Source: Paludibacteraceae bacterium
GTDB taxonomy: Bacteria > Bacteroidota > Bacteroidia > Bacteroidales > Paludibacteraceae
Assembly: GCA_016297215.1 (NCBI GenBank)
Contig: JAEDGZ010000009.1
Coordinates: 1-64,000, forward strand
Direction of reading: 5' to 3'
DNA length: 64,000 nt
The notes beneath the pieces were generated by a model that was not told the origin of the DNA, did no database searches, and worked only from the letters and a program-made list of their open reading frames with translations. Positions 24,420 through 33,329 of the stretch are shown here, one piece after another. Position 1 is the first letter of the stretch. The number at the start of each line of letters is the position of its first letter. The position numbers and the translations under genes were made by a program.

Positions 24420-25271
24420 ATGAAAAAACTAACAGGACTCGGGCGTGGATTGGACGCCCTGATTGATACCACGCATGTGGACACCAACGGCGGCAGCAGC
24501 ATCAACGAGGTGGAGCTCCGCCTCATCGTTGCCAATCCCGACCAGCCCCGCCGCAACTTCGACGAAGAAGCCTTGCAGGAGTTGGCAGACTCTATCCGCG
24601 AACATGGCGTTATCTCCCCCATCACCCTGCGCAAGAACGAGGACGACACGTACATGATTATCGCGGGTGAGCGTCGTTTCCGCGCGGCGAAGATGGCAGG
24701 GCTGGACACTATCCCCGCCTATATCCGCACCGCGAAAGACGAGCAGGTGATGGAGTGGGCACTCATCGAGAACATCCAGCGCGAGGACTTGGATGCCATC
24801 GAGATTGCGCTTGCCTACCAACGCCTGATGGACGATTACCAACTCACCCAAGAGCGCATGTCCGAGCGCGTAGGCAAGAAGCGCGCCACCGTCGCCAACT
24901 ACCTGCGCCTGCTCAAGTTGCCCGCCGAGATTCAGATGGGTATCAAGGAGAAGAAGATAGACATGGGGCACGCCCGCGCTATCTTGGGTTCTCCCTCCAC
25001 CGAGCAGCAACTCAGCCTCTACCAACGTATCCTCGCCGAGGGACTCTCTGTCCGCCGCGTGGAGGAGTTGGTGAACGAAGCGAAGAGTGAAGAGCAACCC
25101 AAAGCGCCCAAGGCGGCCAAGTCGCCCGTGAAGGAAGAGTTTGCGGCAATGGCAGAGCAACTCTCCACCGCCTTACAGACCCGCGTGAAAGTAACCGACG
25201 GCAAACTCACCATCGCCTTCCGAAGCGAAGAGGAGTTGCATGCGATAGCAGAGAAGTTAACTAAGAATTAA
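24420..25271 (+). CDS. parB: chromosome-partitioning protein ParB/Spo0J
   Basis: A 283-residue DNA-binding CTPase. N-terminal GLGRGLDALI, box I NPDQPRRNF, box II GERRFRA (83-89), an IENIQREDLDAIEIALAYQR segment and the helix-turn-helix QERMSERVGKKRATVANYL are all in place, followed by a short C-terminal dimer domain. It works with ParA on parS sites. I did not find a parS site by eye in the window. Confidence 0.97.
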   Translation: MKKLTGLGRGLDALIDTTHVDTNGGSSINEVELRLIVANPDQPRRNFDEEALQELADSIREHGVISPITLRKNEDDTYMIIAGERRFRAAKMAGLDTIPAYIRTAKDEQVMEWALIENIQREDLDAIEIALAYQRLMDDYQLTQERMSERVGKKRATVANYLRLLKLPAEIQMGIKEKKIDMGHARAILGSPSTEQQLSLYQRILAEGLSVRRVEELVNEAKSEEQPKAPKAAKSPVKEEFAAMAEQLSTALQTRVKVTDGKLTIAFRSEEELHAIAEKLTKN

Positions 25272-25273
25272 GA

Positions 25274-25340
25274 ACGCGCATGCTCTGAGTAATCCGCATA
25301 CTCCGAGCACTCTGAATGCTCTGACCAGTCTGATTTTTCC
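25274..25340. repeat. 9-mer array (ACTCTGAAT/ACTCCGAGC)
   Basis: Imperfect tandem of GCATACTCC, GAGCACTCTGAATGCTCTGA and CAGTCTGA units directly before the DUF5683 start. The same class occurs at 38524 and 42140. It may have displaced an original start context, since the gene uses TTG. Confidence 0.75.
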
Positions 25341-25345
25341 ACGCA

Positions 25346-26005
25346 TTGTCTGTTCGTAGATTCATATTGCTCCTCTTTTTGTTGTTGCCCTGTGTCCTCA
25401 ACGCACAGAGCGACCAAATCTACTATGTCCACACGGAGGACACCACGCACACCGACGAGGAAGAGGAGTACAAATACTATATCGACCTCCGTCGTCAGCC
25501 TATCGCGGCGCGGGCGGTTTGGCTCGGTGCCATCGTCCCCGGGCTGGGGCAGATATACAACGGCAGTTACTGGAAACTGCCCATCGTCTATGGCGGTTTC
25601 ATGGGCTGCGGATACGCCATCTCGCTCAACCAGACGCGCTACGAGTCGTACAAACAGGCGTATCGCGACCTCTACAACGATGCGCAGGCGGGGCTCGTAA
25701 ACGACGACCCCTCCAAGTCCTACAACGCCATCCTCCCCGAAGGCTACACGATAGACCGCATGGGAGGCGTCAGCACCTACACCACCACGCTCAACAACTG
25801 GCAGAGCACCTACCGCCGCTACCGCGATTACAGCATCGTGGCGACCATACTCGTCTATGCCCTCTCGCTGGTGGACGCCTACGTCGATGCCTCGCTCTTC
25901 GACTTCGACATCTCTCCCGACCTCACCCTGAATGTAGAACCTCAGTTGTACTACGACCTGCAGCAACAGCGTAGTACCGAACTCAAACTCGCTATCAAGT
26001 TTTGA
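25346..26005 (+). CDS. DUF5683 exported protein
   Basis: A 219-residue protein with signal peptide (SVRRFILLLFLLLPCVLNAQ). ARAVWLGAIVPGLGQIYNGS followed by YWKLPIVYGGFMGCGYAISL identifies DUF5683, a Bacteroidota membrane-associated family. The start is TTG at 25346 because no ATG fits between the in-frame TGA at 25331 and the signal. It sits in the conserved parA-parB-DUF5683-mltD order. Function is unknown; the context suggests the cell envelope. Its TGA overlaps the TTG start of mltD. Confidence 0.85.
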   Translation: MSVRRFILLLFLLLPCVLNAQSDQIYYVHTEDTTHTDEEEEYKYYIDLRRQPIAARAVWLGAIVPGLGQIYNGSYWKLPIVYGGFMGCGYAISLNQTRYESYKQAYRDLYNDAQAGLVNDDPSKSYNAILPEGYTIDRMGGVSTYTTTLNNWQSTYRRYRDYSIVATILVYALSLVDAYVDASLFDFDISPDLTLNVEPQLYYDLQQQRSTELKLAIKF

Positions 26006-27384
26006 AAAAGAAACATATCATACTTTTCGTTGCTTTCGTTGTTTCTGTAGTTAATGTAATATCCGCAAACACGACCGCAGGCGAGACGCCTGCGTCCCCA
26101 GTGCTTTCAGCAGGCGGGGACGCCTGCGCACCCGGAGTGGAGTCGCTGTCTGCCGATTCCGTCCTGCTGGACTCTATTGACCAAGTCATCGAGGCGATGG
26201 CGGACACCGTTACGCAGGCTCCGCTCTTCCCACAGTCGCCCGACTCGGCGCTCACCGACCTCGACTACCGGCTGCTGGAGTGGTCGCTGGGCTGGCTCGA
26301 CACCGCGCAATGCGTGGTTACGCCCGACACTACCACGCTCCCCGACTCCGTCTATAAGGCACGTCTGCAGGCGTTGCCCTGCGTGATTGAGTTGCCCTAC
26401 AACAGTATCGTGCGGGCATTCATTCTCCGCTACGTAAAGCGCAACCCTAAGCAACTGGCGCGCATGAAACGCATGTCGGAGTACTATTTCCCTATCTTCG
26501 AAGAAGCCCTCTGCCGCCACGACCTGCCCTACGAGTTGGCACTGCTGCCCGTCATCGAGTCGGCACTCAACCCCTCTGCCCACTCCCACGCCGGCGCGGC
26601 GGGACTATGGCAGTTCATGCCTGCCACGGGAAAGCGCTACGGACTGGAAATCAACTCACTGGTGGATGAGCGGCTCGACCCCGTCAAGTCCACCGACGCG
26701 GCTTGCCGCTTCCTGAGCGACCTCTACAATATCTTCCACGACTGGAACCTCGTCATTGCCGCCTACAACTGCGGCGGCGGCAATGTGAACAAAGCCATCG
26801 CCCGCGCGGGCGGCAAGCGCGACTTCTGGTCTATCTACCCCTACCTCCCCCGCGAGACGCGCTCCTACCTACCCATCTTCATCGCCGCCAACTACGCGAT
26901 GAACTACCACGACGAGCACGGTATCTGCCCCGCGCCCTTGGACAAAATCATGCTCACCGACACCATCATCACCACGCGGCGCATGCACCTCGAGCAGGTG
27001 GCGGACAAACTGCATATCCCCCTTGCCGAACTTAGGCGCCTCAACCCCCAATACACCCGCGACATACTCCCGGGCGGCACCCCTTACGCCCTCTGCCTGC
27101 CGCAGGAGAAGACCACGGCGTTCTTGCAGCAGGAAGACTCCATCTACGCCCACCGCGCAGACCAACTCATCAACAACCGCCGCGCGGAAATCGACCTCGC
27201 CAAGGTAACCTCCGTCTCCGGAGCATACCGCGTGAACGGCGTTACCTACTACACCATCAAGAACGGCGACACCCTCGGCGGCATTGCCAAGAAGTTCCAC
27301 TGCACGGTCAAGCAACTGAAAGCATGGAACAACCTCTCGTCCGATAACATCCGCGCGGGTAAGAAACTACGGATTTGTCGGTAG
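26002..27384 (+). CDS. mltD: MltD-like lytic transglycosylase with LysM domains
   Basis: A 460-residue murein hydrolase. The start is TTG at 26002 within TTTTGA, coupled to the preceding stop, giving a signal peptide KKKHIILFVAFVVSVVNVIS. The SLT domain (about 175-300) holds catalytic Glu186 in PVIESALNP, then SHAGAAGLWQFMPATGKRYG and AAYNCGGGNVNKAI. A degenerate LysM lies near 335-365 and a clear one at the end (YTIKNGDTLGGIAKKFHCTV). It cleaves glycan strands in the periplasm. Residues about 23-50 (AGETPASPVLSAGGDACAPG) translate two copies of the GC-rich repeat, in frame, right after the signal. Confidence 0.93.
   Translation: MKKKHIILFVAFVVSVVNVISANTTAGETPASPVLSAGGDACAPGVESLSADSVLLDSIDQVIEAMADTVTQAPLFPQSPDSALTDLDYRLLEWSLGWLDTAQCVVTPDTTTLPDSVYKARLQALPCVIELPYNSIVRAFILRYVKRNPKQLARMKRMSEYYFPIFEEALCRHDLPYELALLPVIESALNPSAHSHAGAAGLWQFMPATGKRYGLEINSLVDERLDPVKSTDAACRFLSDLYNIFHDWNLVIAAYNCGGGNVNKAIARAGGKRDFWSIYPYLPRETRSYLPIFIAANYAMNYHDEHGICPAPLDKIMLTDTIITTRRMHLEQVADKLHIPLAELRRLNPQYTRDILPGGTPYALCLPQEKTTAFLQQEDSIYAHRADQLINNRRAEIDLAKVTSVSGAYRVNGVTYYTIKNGDTLGGIAKKFHCTVKQLKAWNNLSSDNIRAGKKLRICR
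26076..26140. repeat. GC-rich repeat inside mltD
   Basis: GCAGGCGAGACGCCTGCGTC followed by AGCAGGCGGGGACGCCTGCG. Each is a palindrome of the family found intergenically at 27434, 43170, 45540, 55657 and 57570. Confidence 0.85.
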
Positions 27385-27396
27385 TGGAGAAGAAAG

Positions 27397-27462
27397 AGCG
27401 CCGCAGGCGATATATCGCGGCGGCGAACGGAAACAGCAGGCGGGGACGCCTGCGTACCCGGG
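27397..27462. repeat. paired GC-rich palindromes after mltD
   Basis: GCCGCAGGCGATATATCGCG followed by GCGGCG, then AGCAGGCGGGGACGCCTGCG. The same pair occurs in the same order at 31326-31381. Confidence 0.85.
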
Positions 27463-27549
27463 CAACGCACTCGGACAATTTGTTTTTGAATGTGGAAAGT
27501 ATTTCGTTATTTGAAATAGATATATAGAACACATATAATTTTCATTATC

Positions 27550-29466
27550 ATGGAAAAGACTAATGTAGTAGTGCGCTTCTGCGGAGACTCGGGCGACGGC
27601 ATGCAGTTGACCGGCAACATGTTCTCTTCGCTGAGCGCGATTCTCGGCAACGAGATTTCCACTCTGCCGGACTTTCCTGCGGAGATTCGTGCGCCGCAAG
27701 GTACCTTGGGCGGCGTGTCGGGTTTCCAAGTGAACCTCGGCAAGCAGGTGTTCACCCCGGGCGACAAAGCCGACGTCATCGTGGCGATGAACGCTGCCGC
27801 GCTGAAAGTGTGCACCTTAGGCTCGCAGTTCAATCAAGTCGGTGCGCAGTACAACGACGAGCATGCGATGTACACGCGCCATGCCGTGGTCATTGTGGAC
27901 ATGGACGCTTTCGCAGCCAAAGACCTGGAGAAAGCGCTCTACAAGACCGACAACCCCTTCACCGAACTGGGTATCCCCGAGACCGTGCAGATAGTGCCTG
28001 TTAGGCTGACGCAACTCACCAAAGACTCGCTCAAAGAGTCGGGATTGGACAACAAATCCATCCTCAAGTCGCGCAATATGTTCGCCCTCGGTCTCGTCTG
28101 CTGGCTCTTCGACCGCCCCGTGGAAAAAGCCATCCATTTCCTCGAAGGCAAGTTCAAGAAGAAACCCGCCCTCATCGCCCCCAACACCAAGGTACTCGTA
28201 GACGGCTACAACTACGGTCAGAATCTTGCGCTAAATCAGATATTGACCCCCTCCAACTCCCCCTATAAAGGGGGAGAGGAAAGATTAGTTTCCATAGACG
28301 AAGGTAATTCATTTTCCCCCTCCCTGTGTAGGGAGGGACGGGGAGGGTCCTACACCTCCATCGCGGGCAACCGCGCGACGGCGTTCGGCTTGATTGCCGC
28401 TGCCCACAAGACGGGCAAGCGTCTCTTCCTCGGTTCTTACCCCATCACCCCTGCTACCGATATCATGCACGAGTTGGCAGCCCGCAAGGACATGGGCGTC
28501 ATGGTGGTGCAGGCGGAGGACGAGATAGGCGGCGTATGTACCGCCATCGGTGCTGCCTTCGCAGGTGACTTAGCCTGCACCTCCACCTCCGGTCCCGGGC
28601 TCTCGCTCAAGTCGGAGGCTATCGGGCTCGCCGTCATGGCAGAGTTGCCGCTTGTGGTCATCGATGTGCAGCGCGGCGGTCCCAGCACAGGACTCCCCAC
28701 CAAGACCGAACAGACCGACCTCCTCCAAGCCGTCTTCGGACGCAACGGAGAGTGCCCCGCCGTGGTCATCGCCGCATCGAATAGTGCCAACTGCTTCGAC
28801 TACGCCTACGAGGCTTGCCGACTGGCGTTGGAGAACATGCTCCCCGTCATCCTGCTCACCGACACCTACCTCGCCAACGGCACTGCTCTCTGGCAACTGC
28901 CTACGCTGGAGTCGCTGCCCGCTATCCATCCGCAGACTGTACCCGAGTCGCTCAAAGGGCACTACAACCCCGCCCTGCGCGATGAGAACGGTATCCGCTA
29001 TTGGGCTTTCCCGGGCATGGAAGGCTACGAGCACCGCAATATAGGACTGGAGCGCGACAGCGAGAAAGGCACCATCTCCACCAACCCCGAGAACCACGAG
29101 GTGATGGTCAAGGCGCGCCAACATAAGTTAGACCATGTGGCGCAGCAGATTCCCTCCTTGCAGGTGCAGGGCAACGCCGCGAGCGACACCCTGCTCGTAG
29201 GCTGGGGAAGCACCGAAGGACACCTCCGCGCCGCGGCGAAAGAACTCGACTGCGCACTCGCACACTTCAACTATATCAACCCGCTGCCGCTCAATACCCG
29301 CGAGGTGTTAGCCGGATATAAGCGAATAGTAGTGTGTGAACTGAACAATGGGCAATTCGCCACCATCCTCCGCGCCAAGTTCCCCGACATCACCGTGGAG
29401 CAATACAACGAAATCATGGGGCAACCCTTCGCCGTAGAAAGAATAGTAAAATCAATTAGGAATTAG
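27550..29466 (+). CDS. korA: 2-oxoacid:ferredoxin oxidoreductase, fused gamma-alpha subunit
   Basis: A 638-residue subunit. The gamma domain (about 1-195) carries VVRFCGDSGDGMQLTGNMF and IRAPQGTLGGVSGFQVNLG. The alpha domain (from about 272) has RATAFGLIAAAHKTGKRLFL, GSYPITPATDIMHEL and STSGPGLSLKSEAIGLAVMA. With KorB it makes a TPP-dependent ferredoxin-linked enzyme, probably 2-oxoglutarate-type, for anaerobic carbon flow. Residues 232-270 (LTPSNSPYKGGEERLVSIDE then SPSLCREGRGGS) are a CCCTCCC-family repeat inserted in frame exactly in the interdomain linker. korB follows after 2 bases. Confidence 0.93.
   Translation: MEKTNVVVRFCGDSGDGMQLTGNMFSSLSAILGNEISTLPDFPAEIRAPQGTLGGVSGFQVNLGKQVFTPGDKADVIVAMNAAALKVCTLGSQFNQVGAQYNDEHAMYTRHAVVIVDMDAFAAKDLEKALYKTDNPFTELGIPETVQIVPVRLTQLTKDSLKESGLDNKSILKSRNMFALGLVCWLFDRPVEKAIHFLEGKFKKKPALIAPNTKVLVDGYNYGQNLALNQILTPSNSPYKGGEERLVSIDEGNSFSPSLCREGRGGSYTSIAGNRATAFGLIAAAHKTGKRLFLGSYPITPATDIMHELAARKDMGVMVVQAEDEIGGVCTAIGAAFAGDLACTSTSGPGLSLKSEAIGLAVMAELPLVVIDVQRGGPSTGLPTKTEQTDLLQAVFGRNGECPAVVIAASNSANCFDYAYEACRLALENMLPVILLTDTYLANGTALWQLPTLESLPAIHPQTVPESLKGHYNPALRDENGIRYWAFPGMEGYEHRNIGLERDSEKGTISTNPENHEVMVKARQHKLDHVAQQIPSLQVQGNAASDTLLVGWGSTEGHLRAAAKELDCALAHFNYINPLPLNTREVLAGYKRIVVCELNNGQFATILRAKFPDITVEQYNEIMGQPFAVERIVKSIRN
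28243..28362. repeat. CCCTCCC-family repeat inside korA
   Basis: GACCCCCTCCAACTCCCCCT, AAAGGGGGAGAGG, a central TTTCCATAGACGAAGGTAAT, then CCCCCTCCCTGTGTAGGGAG and GGACGGGGAGGGTC. It is nearly palindromic overall, is about 120 bases long (a multiple of three) and stays in frame. Confidence 0.9.
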
Positions 29467-29468
29467 TT

Positions 29469-30500
29469 ATGGAAGCAAGTCAATTCAAATCCGACCAATA
29501 TGTTCGTTTCTGCCCGGGCTGCGGCGACCACGCTATCTGCATGGCGTTGCAGAAAGCCATGGCGCAGATAGGAGTGCCCACCCACGAGACGGTTGTCATC
29601 TCGGGTATCGGCTGCTCCAGCCGCATGCCGCACTACCTCAACACCTACGGCTTCAACACCATCCATGGGCGCGGTGCTGCCATCGCCACGGGCGTGAAGA
29701 CTGCGCACCCCGAACTGACCGTATGGCAGATGACGGGCGACGGCGACTGTCTCGCCATCGGCGGCAACCATTTCATCCATTCCCTCCGACGCAATGTGGA
29801 CCTGAACATCTGCCTCTTCAACAACCGTATCTACGGTCTCACCAAGGGGCAGTACTCGCCCACCTCGCCGCGAGGCTTTGTCTCCAAGTCCAGCCCCTTC
29901 GGCACAGTGGAGCGCCCCTTCGTGCCTGCCGAGTTGGTGATGGGTGCACGGGGCACCTTCTTCGCCCGCACACTGGATGTGGACATGCCCACCACCGTGG
30001 ACTGCATGGTGCAAGCGCAGCAACACAAAGGTGCGAGCGTGATAGAGTGCCTCGTCAACTGCGTGATTTTCAACAACGGCACCCACGACTGGATAGCCAA
30101 CCGCGACACACGCGCCGAGCGCACCATCCTCCTCCGCCACGGCGAGAAGATGCTCTTCGGCAAAGACCTCGACAAGGGGCTTGCGCTCGTTACCGACGAA
30201 GGCGCATTGCTGCCGCACCTCGCCGTAGTGCCTGCCGACGACCCGCGGGTGCTCACCCACGATGCCACAATCGCTGACCCCACGCTGCATCGTATGCTCG
30301 CCCTCATGGGGCAAGAGCGCTACATGGAAGCCGGCGGCGATGTTCATAGCGAGTTGCCCATCGCCCTCGGCGTGATACGCAACGTGTCGGAAGAGACCTA
30401 CGACCACGCTGTGAATCAGCAGATTGCAGAAGTGCAAGCCAAGTCGAAGATTCATACCTTCGATGAACTGCTCGGGACCTTGGAGCAATGGGAAGCGTAG
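29469..30500 (+). CDS. korB: 2-oxoacid:ferredoxin oxidoreductase beta subunit
   Basis: A 343-residue TPP-binding subunit. RFCPGCGDHAICMAL (CxxC), GIGCSSRMP, and the TPP motif GDGDCLAIGGNHFIHSLRRN (from Gly90) ending CLFNN are visible, as is the YGLTKGQYSPTSPRG block. It pairs with the gamma-alpha protein encoded 2 bases upstream. Downstream DNA has AATTATG heptamers (30504-30525). Confidence 0.95.
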   Translation: MEASQFKSDQYVRFCPGCGDHAICMALQKAMAQIGVPTHETVVISGIGCSSRMPHYLNTYGFNTIHGRGAAIATGVKTAHPELTVWQMTGDGDCLAIGGNHFIHSLRRNVDLNICLFNNRIYGLTKGQYSPTSPRGFVSKSSPFGTVERPFVPAELVMGARGTFFARTLDVDMPTTVDCMVQAQQHKGASVIECLVNCVIFNNGTHDWIANRDTRAERTILLRHGEKMLFGKDLDKGLALVTDEGALLPHLAVVPADDPRVLTHDATIADPTLHRMLALMGQERYMEAGGDVHSELPIALGVIRNVSEETYDHAVNQQIAEVQAKSKIHTFDELLGTLEQWEA

Positions 30501-30542
30501 ATAATTATGAATTATGAATTATGAGGGCGTAGATAAGTAGGA

Positions 30543-31202
30543 ATGTCCAAGCAACAGAAATTCTATGTCGTTTGGCAGGGGAGGAAGACGGGTGTCTTCA
30601 CCTCGTGGGCGGATTGTGAAGCCCAAGTGAAAGGGGTGGAGGGCGCCAAGTACAAGTCCTTTCCCACACGCGCCGAAGCAGAGGCGGCTCTCGCAGGAGA
30701 GCCGCCCGTTTGGCGCAAGAAAGGCGATGGGGGAGAGGCATCTGTATTGCGCAAGAGCGGGGATTTGCTGAGCAGAGTAGCGGGTTGCAAGGTGAAGCCA
30801 GTGTTGCCTGCGCTGGCGGTGGATGCGGCTTGCTCGGGGAATCCGGGGATGATGGAGTTTAGGGGGGTGATAGCCGACACGGGGACGGAGGTCTTCCATC
30901 GCGGACCGTTTGCGGAGGGGACTAACAACATCGGGGAGTTTCTGGCAATAGTCTTGGGGCTTGCCTACCTCAAGCAGCACAACCTGCCGTGGGTGCTCTA
31001 TTCCGACAGCCGAACCGCGCTGGCGTGGTTGAAGAAGAAGCATGCGCAGACTAAACTGGAATGCACGCCTGCTAATCAGCCGCTTTTCGAGATGTTGCGC
31101 AAGGCGGAGCAGTGGCTGGCGGAGAACGGTTATAGTACCGATGTGCGAAAGTGGGATACGGAGGAGTGGGGGGAGATACCCGCAGACTTCAGGCGGAAAT
31201 AG
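30543..31202 (+). CDS. rnhA: ribonuclease HI with N-terminal viroplasmin-like domain
   Basis: A 219-residue enzyme that cleaves RNA in RNA-DNA hybrids. The N-terminal hybrid-binding domain (about 4-50) is KFYVVWQGRKTGVFTSWADC, KGVEGAKYKSFPTRAEAEAAL. The RNase H domain starts near 82 with the first Asp in AVDAACSGNPG, followed by Glu in NNIGEFLAIVLGL and Asp in LYSDSRTALAWL. The C-terminus is consistent with the final catalytic region. It lies 42 bases after korB. Confidence 0.93.
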   Translation: MSKQQKFYVVWQGRKTGVFTSWADCEAQVKGVEGAKYKSFPTRAEAEAALAGEPPVWRKKGDGGEASVLRKSGDLLSRVAGCKVKPVLPALAVDAACSGNPGMMEFRGVIADTGTEVFHRGPFAEGTNNIGEFLAIVLGLAYLKQHNLPWVLYSDSRTALAWLKKKHAQTKLECTPANQPLFEMLRKAEQWLAENGYSTDVRKWDTEEWGEIPADFRRK

Positions 31203-31274
31203 GGGGCGTTTGCACAGTAGAAGTTTATTGCAAACTGCGGGGGGATGTCTGCGCACTCGGACAGTATTCCTTTG

Positions 31275-31381
31275 GGGTGCGGCCTGGAGACCGCACCTCC
31301 ATGGAAGCAGGCAGGGGGCGAGATAGCGCCGCAGGCGATATATCGCGGCGGCGAAGGGAAGGCGGGGACGGCTGCGCGACT
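31275..31381. repeat. cluster of three GC-rich palindromic repeats
   Basis: GCGGCCTGGAGACCGC (31279), then GCCGCAGGCGATATATCGCG (31328), then GGCGGGGACGGCTGCGC (31360). These are all members of families seen elsewhere in the window. Confidence 0.85.
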
Positions 31382-31516
31382 AGGCATAGTTTTGCCTTGT
31401 TATATTTATCTACACGAGTGATTTATCTACTTATTGGGAAATCAGAATGCTACTTATTTGTAGGAATAGGTAGCATTTTGATTTTTGTTGTTTTGTTGCA
31501 ATTTGGATTTTAGAGC

Positions 31517-31560
31517 CTTATTAGACCCTTACTTAACCCTTATCAGAACCTTATATAAAC
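31517..31560. repeat. degenerate 11-mer array
   Basis: Four consecutive 11-base units: CTTATTAGACC, CTTACTTAACC, CTTATCAGAAC and CTTATATAAAC. Confidence 0.75.
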
Positions 31561-31707
31561 AAGTGGGAGGTCGTTCTGACACTTTGTACGCTGATTTTAA
31601 GGGATGGATGTCAAATTGATAGGTAGGGCTTTTGGCGTGTTCGCAGGTGCTTTGGGAGGATTGCGGAAGAAGGTTGGCGAAATTTGTTAGCAAAATTCGT
31701 TGAAAGT

Positions 31708-31739
31708 TTTGTGTATGTCAAAAAAAAGTCGTATCTTTG
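31708..31739 (+). promoter_or_regulatory. Bacteroidota promoter for the murC-fts operon
   Basis: TTTG (31708-31711), a 20-base spacer and TATCTTTG (31732-31739), about 90 bases before murC. Confidence 0.85.
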
Positions 31740-31831
31740 CGGGCTGTTTTTTATGGGGCTTGCCTTGTATTTGTGTATGTGGTGTGCAGAGGAGGCGGAC
31801 ATGGTACAATTAAGAAAGGAAAGAACTTTAT

Positions 31832-33214
31832 ATGATAGATTACAAAGAGATACAATCGCTCTATTTCTTGGGCATCGGCGGCATCGGCATGAGTGCTCTG
31901 GCGCGCTACTTCAAGGCGCAGGGCTTCATCGTGATGGGCTACGACCGGACGGCGTCGCCGCTGACGAAGGAGTTGGAGAAGGAAGGGATAGAGGTGCACT
32001 ACACCGACCGCGTGGAGAACGTGCAGCGTGTGGAGTTGACCCCGAAGCACACGCTGGTGGTGCGCACGCCTGCGGTGCATGATGACTGCGCCATTTATCA
32101 GTACTTGCTCGGCGGCGGTTTCTCGATACAGAAACGGGCGGAGGTGCTGGGGATGGTTACGAAGCAGATGCGTGCGCTGTGCGTGGCAGGCACCCACGGG
32201 AAGACGACGACTTCGACCATGCTGGCGCATATCATGTACCAGTCGGAGATAGGCGCGAACGCGTTCTTGGGCGGGATAAGCAACAACTACAACTCGAACG
32301 TGCTGATGCAGAAAGACACGAGTTACGTGGTGGTGGAAGCAGATGAGTACGACCGCTCGTTTCTGCAACTGACGCCGTACATGGCGATAATCACCTCCGC
32401 CGACCCCGACCACCTCGACATATACGGTACGGAGGAAGAGTATCGCGCTGCTTTTCAGGAGTTTATGTCGCTTGTGAAGAACACGCTGATTGTGAAGAAG
32501 GGCATTGCGTTGCAGCCGAAAACGAAGAAAGGGGTGAAGGTGTATTCGTACAGCGCGACGGAGGTAGCGGACTTTTACGCGGACAACATCCGCGTGGCAG
32601 ACGGGCATATCCGCTTTGACTTCCACACGCCGACGGAGACGATAGTGGACATGAACTTAGGCGTGCCCGTGTGGATAAACATCGAGAACGCTGTGGCGGC
32701 GATGGCGGCGGCGTGGCTGAACGGCGTGCGTGTGGATGAACTGCGGCACGGGATAGACTCTTTTAGTGGGGTGTACAGGCGTTTTAACATCCATGTGAAC
32801 ACGCCCGAGGTGGCATATGTGGACGACTATGCGCACCATCCCGAGGAGATACGCAGCGCGATAGATTCGATACGCCGTCTGTTCCCCGAGCGGCATCTGA
32901 TAGGGGTGTTTCAGCCTCATCTCTACTCGCGCACGCGGGACTTTGCGGAGCAGTTTGCGGCGGTGCTCTCGACGCTGGATGAGGTAGTGCTGCTGCCGAT
33001 TTATCCTGCGCGGGAGGAGCCCATTCCGGGGGTGTCTTCCTGCATGCTGCTGGAGCGGCTGACGTGCGCCGACCGATGGCTGGTTACCAAAGACGAGTTG
33101 GCGGATTTCGTGCGTCAGAAAGCGCATGAGCAGGCGCCCGCGGTGGTCATCACGCTCGGCGCGGGGGATATAGACAGGCTGGTGGAGCCGATAGCGGAAG
33201 CGCTGCGGGATTGA
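31832..33214 (+). CDS. murC: UDP-N-acetylmuramate--L-alanine ligase
   Basis: A 460-residue Mur ligase of normal length that adds L-alanine to UDP-MurNAc in the cytoplasm. FLGIGGIGMSALARYF (12-27) binds the nucleotide sugar, GTHGKTTT (120-127) is the P-loop, and EADEYDRSFL, HHPEEI and FQPHLYSRT are also typical. It is the first gene of a murC-ftsQ-ftsA-ftsZ group with its own promoter. Confidence 0.97.
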   Translation: MIDYKEIQSLYFLGIGGIGMSALARYFKAQGFIVMGYDRTASPLTKELEKEGIEVHYTDRVENVQRVELTPKHTLVVRTPAVHDDCAIYQYLLGGGFSIQKRAEVLGMVTKQMRALCVAGTHGKTTTSTMLAHIMYQSEIGANAFLGGISNNYNSNVLMQKDTSYVVVEADEYDRSFLQLTPYMAIITSADPDHLDIYGTEEEYRAAFQEFMSLVKNTLIVKKGIALQPKTKKGVKVYSYSATEVADFYADNIRVADGHIRFDFHTPTETIVDMNLGVPVWINIENAVAAMAAAWLNGVRVDELRHGIDSFSGVYRRFNIHVNTPEVAYVDDYAHHPEEIRSAIDSIRRLFPERHLIGVFQPHLYSRTRDFAEQFAAVLSTLDEVVLLPIYPAREEPIPGVSSCMLLERLTCADRWLVTKDELADFVRQKAHEQAPAVVITLGAGDIDRLVEPIAEALRD

Positions 33215-33327
33215 GGACCGCTTCGCTGTCCGACCGCTTCACTGTCCGACCGCTTCGCTGAAAGATGAAAGATAAAAGACTGATTACCTTTGGAATAATA
33301 TGTGCGGCATGGAGACCGCACCTCCTT
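33214..33327. repeat. composite repeat between murC and ftsQ
   Basis: Tandem GACCGCTTCGCTGTCC units, GAAAGATGAAAGATAAAAGA, CTGATTACCTTTGGAATAA, then GTGCGGCATGGAGACCGCAC. It holds only the left half of the composite element; the right arm is missing and ftsQ begins at once. Confidence 0.85.
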
Positions 33328-33329
33328 GA

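Larger units (their letters stand above)
31203..31831. other. 629-base intergenic region before murC
   Basis: It contains the repeat cluster 31275-31381, an 11-mer degenerate array at 31517 and the murC promoter. A short hydrophobic frame ending at 31513 has no start of its own and is not credible as a gene. The stretch 31385-31510 is otherwise empty. Confidence 0.75.

Noticed and set aside
31385..31513. Short hydrophobic frame after the RNase H gene
   Set aside because: No start of its own downstream of the RNase H frame, and its upstream part is made of repeats.
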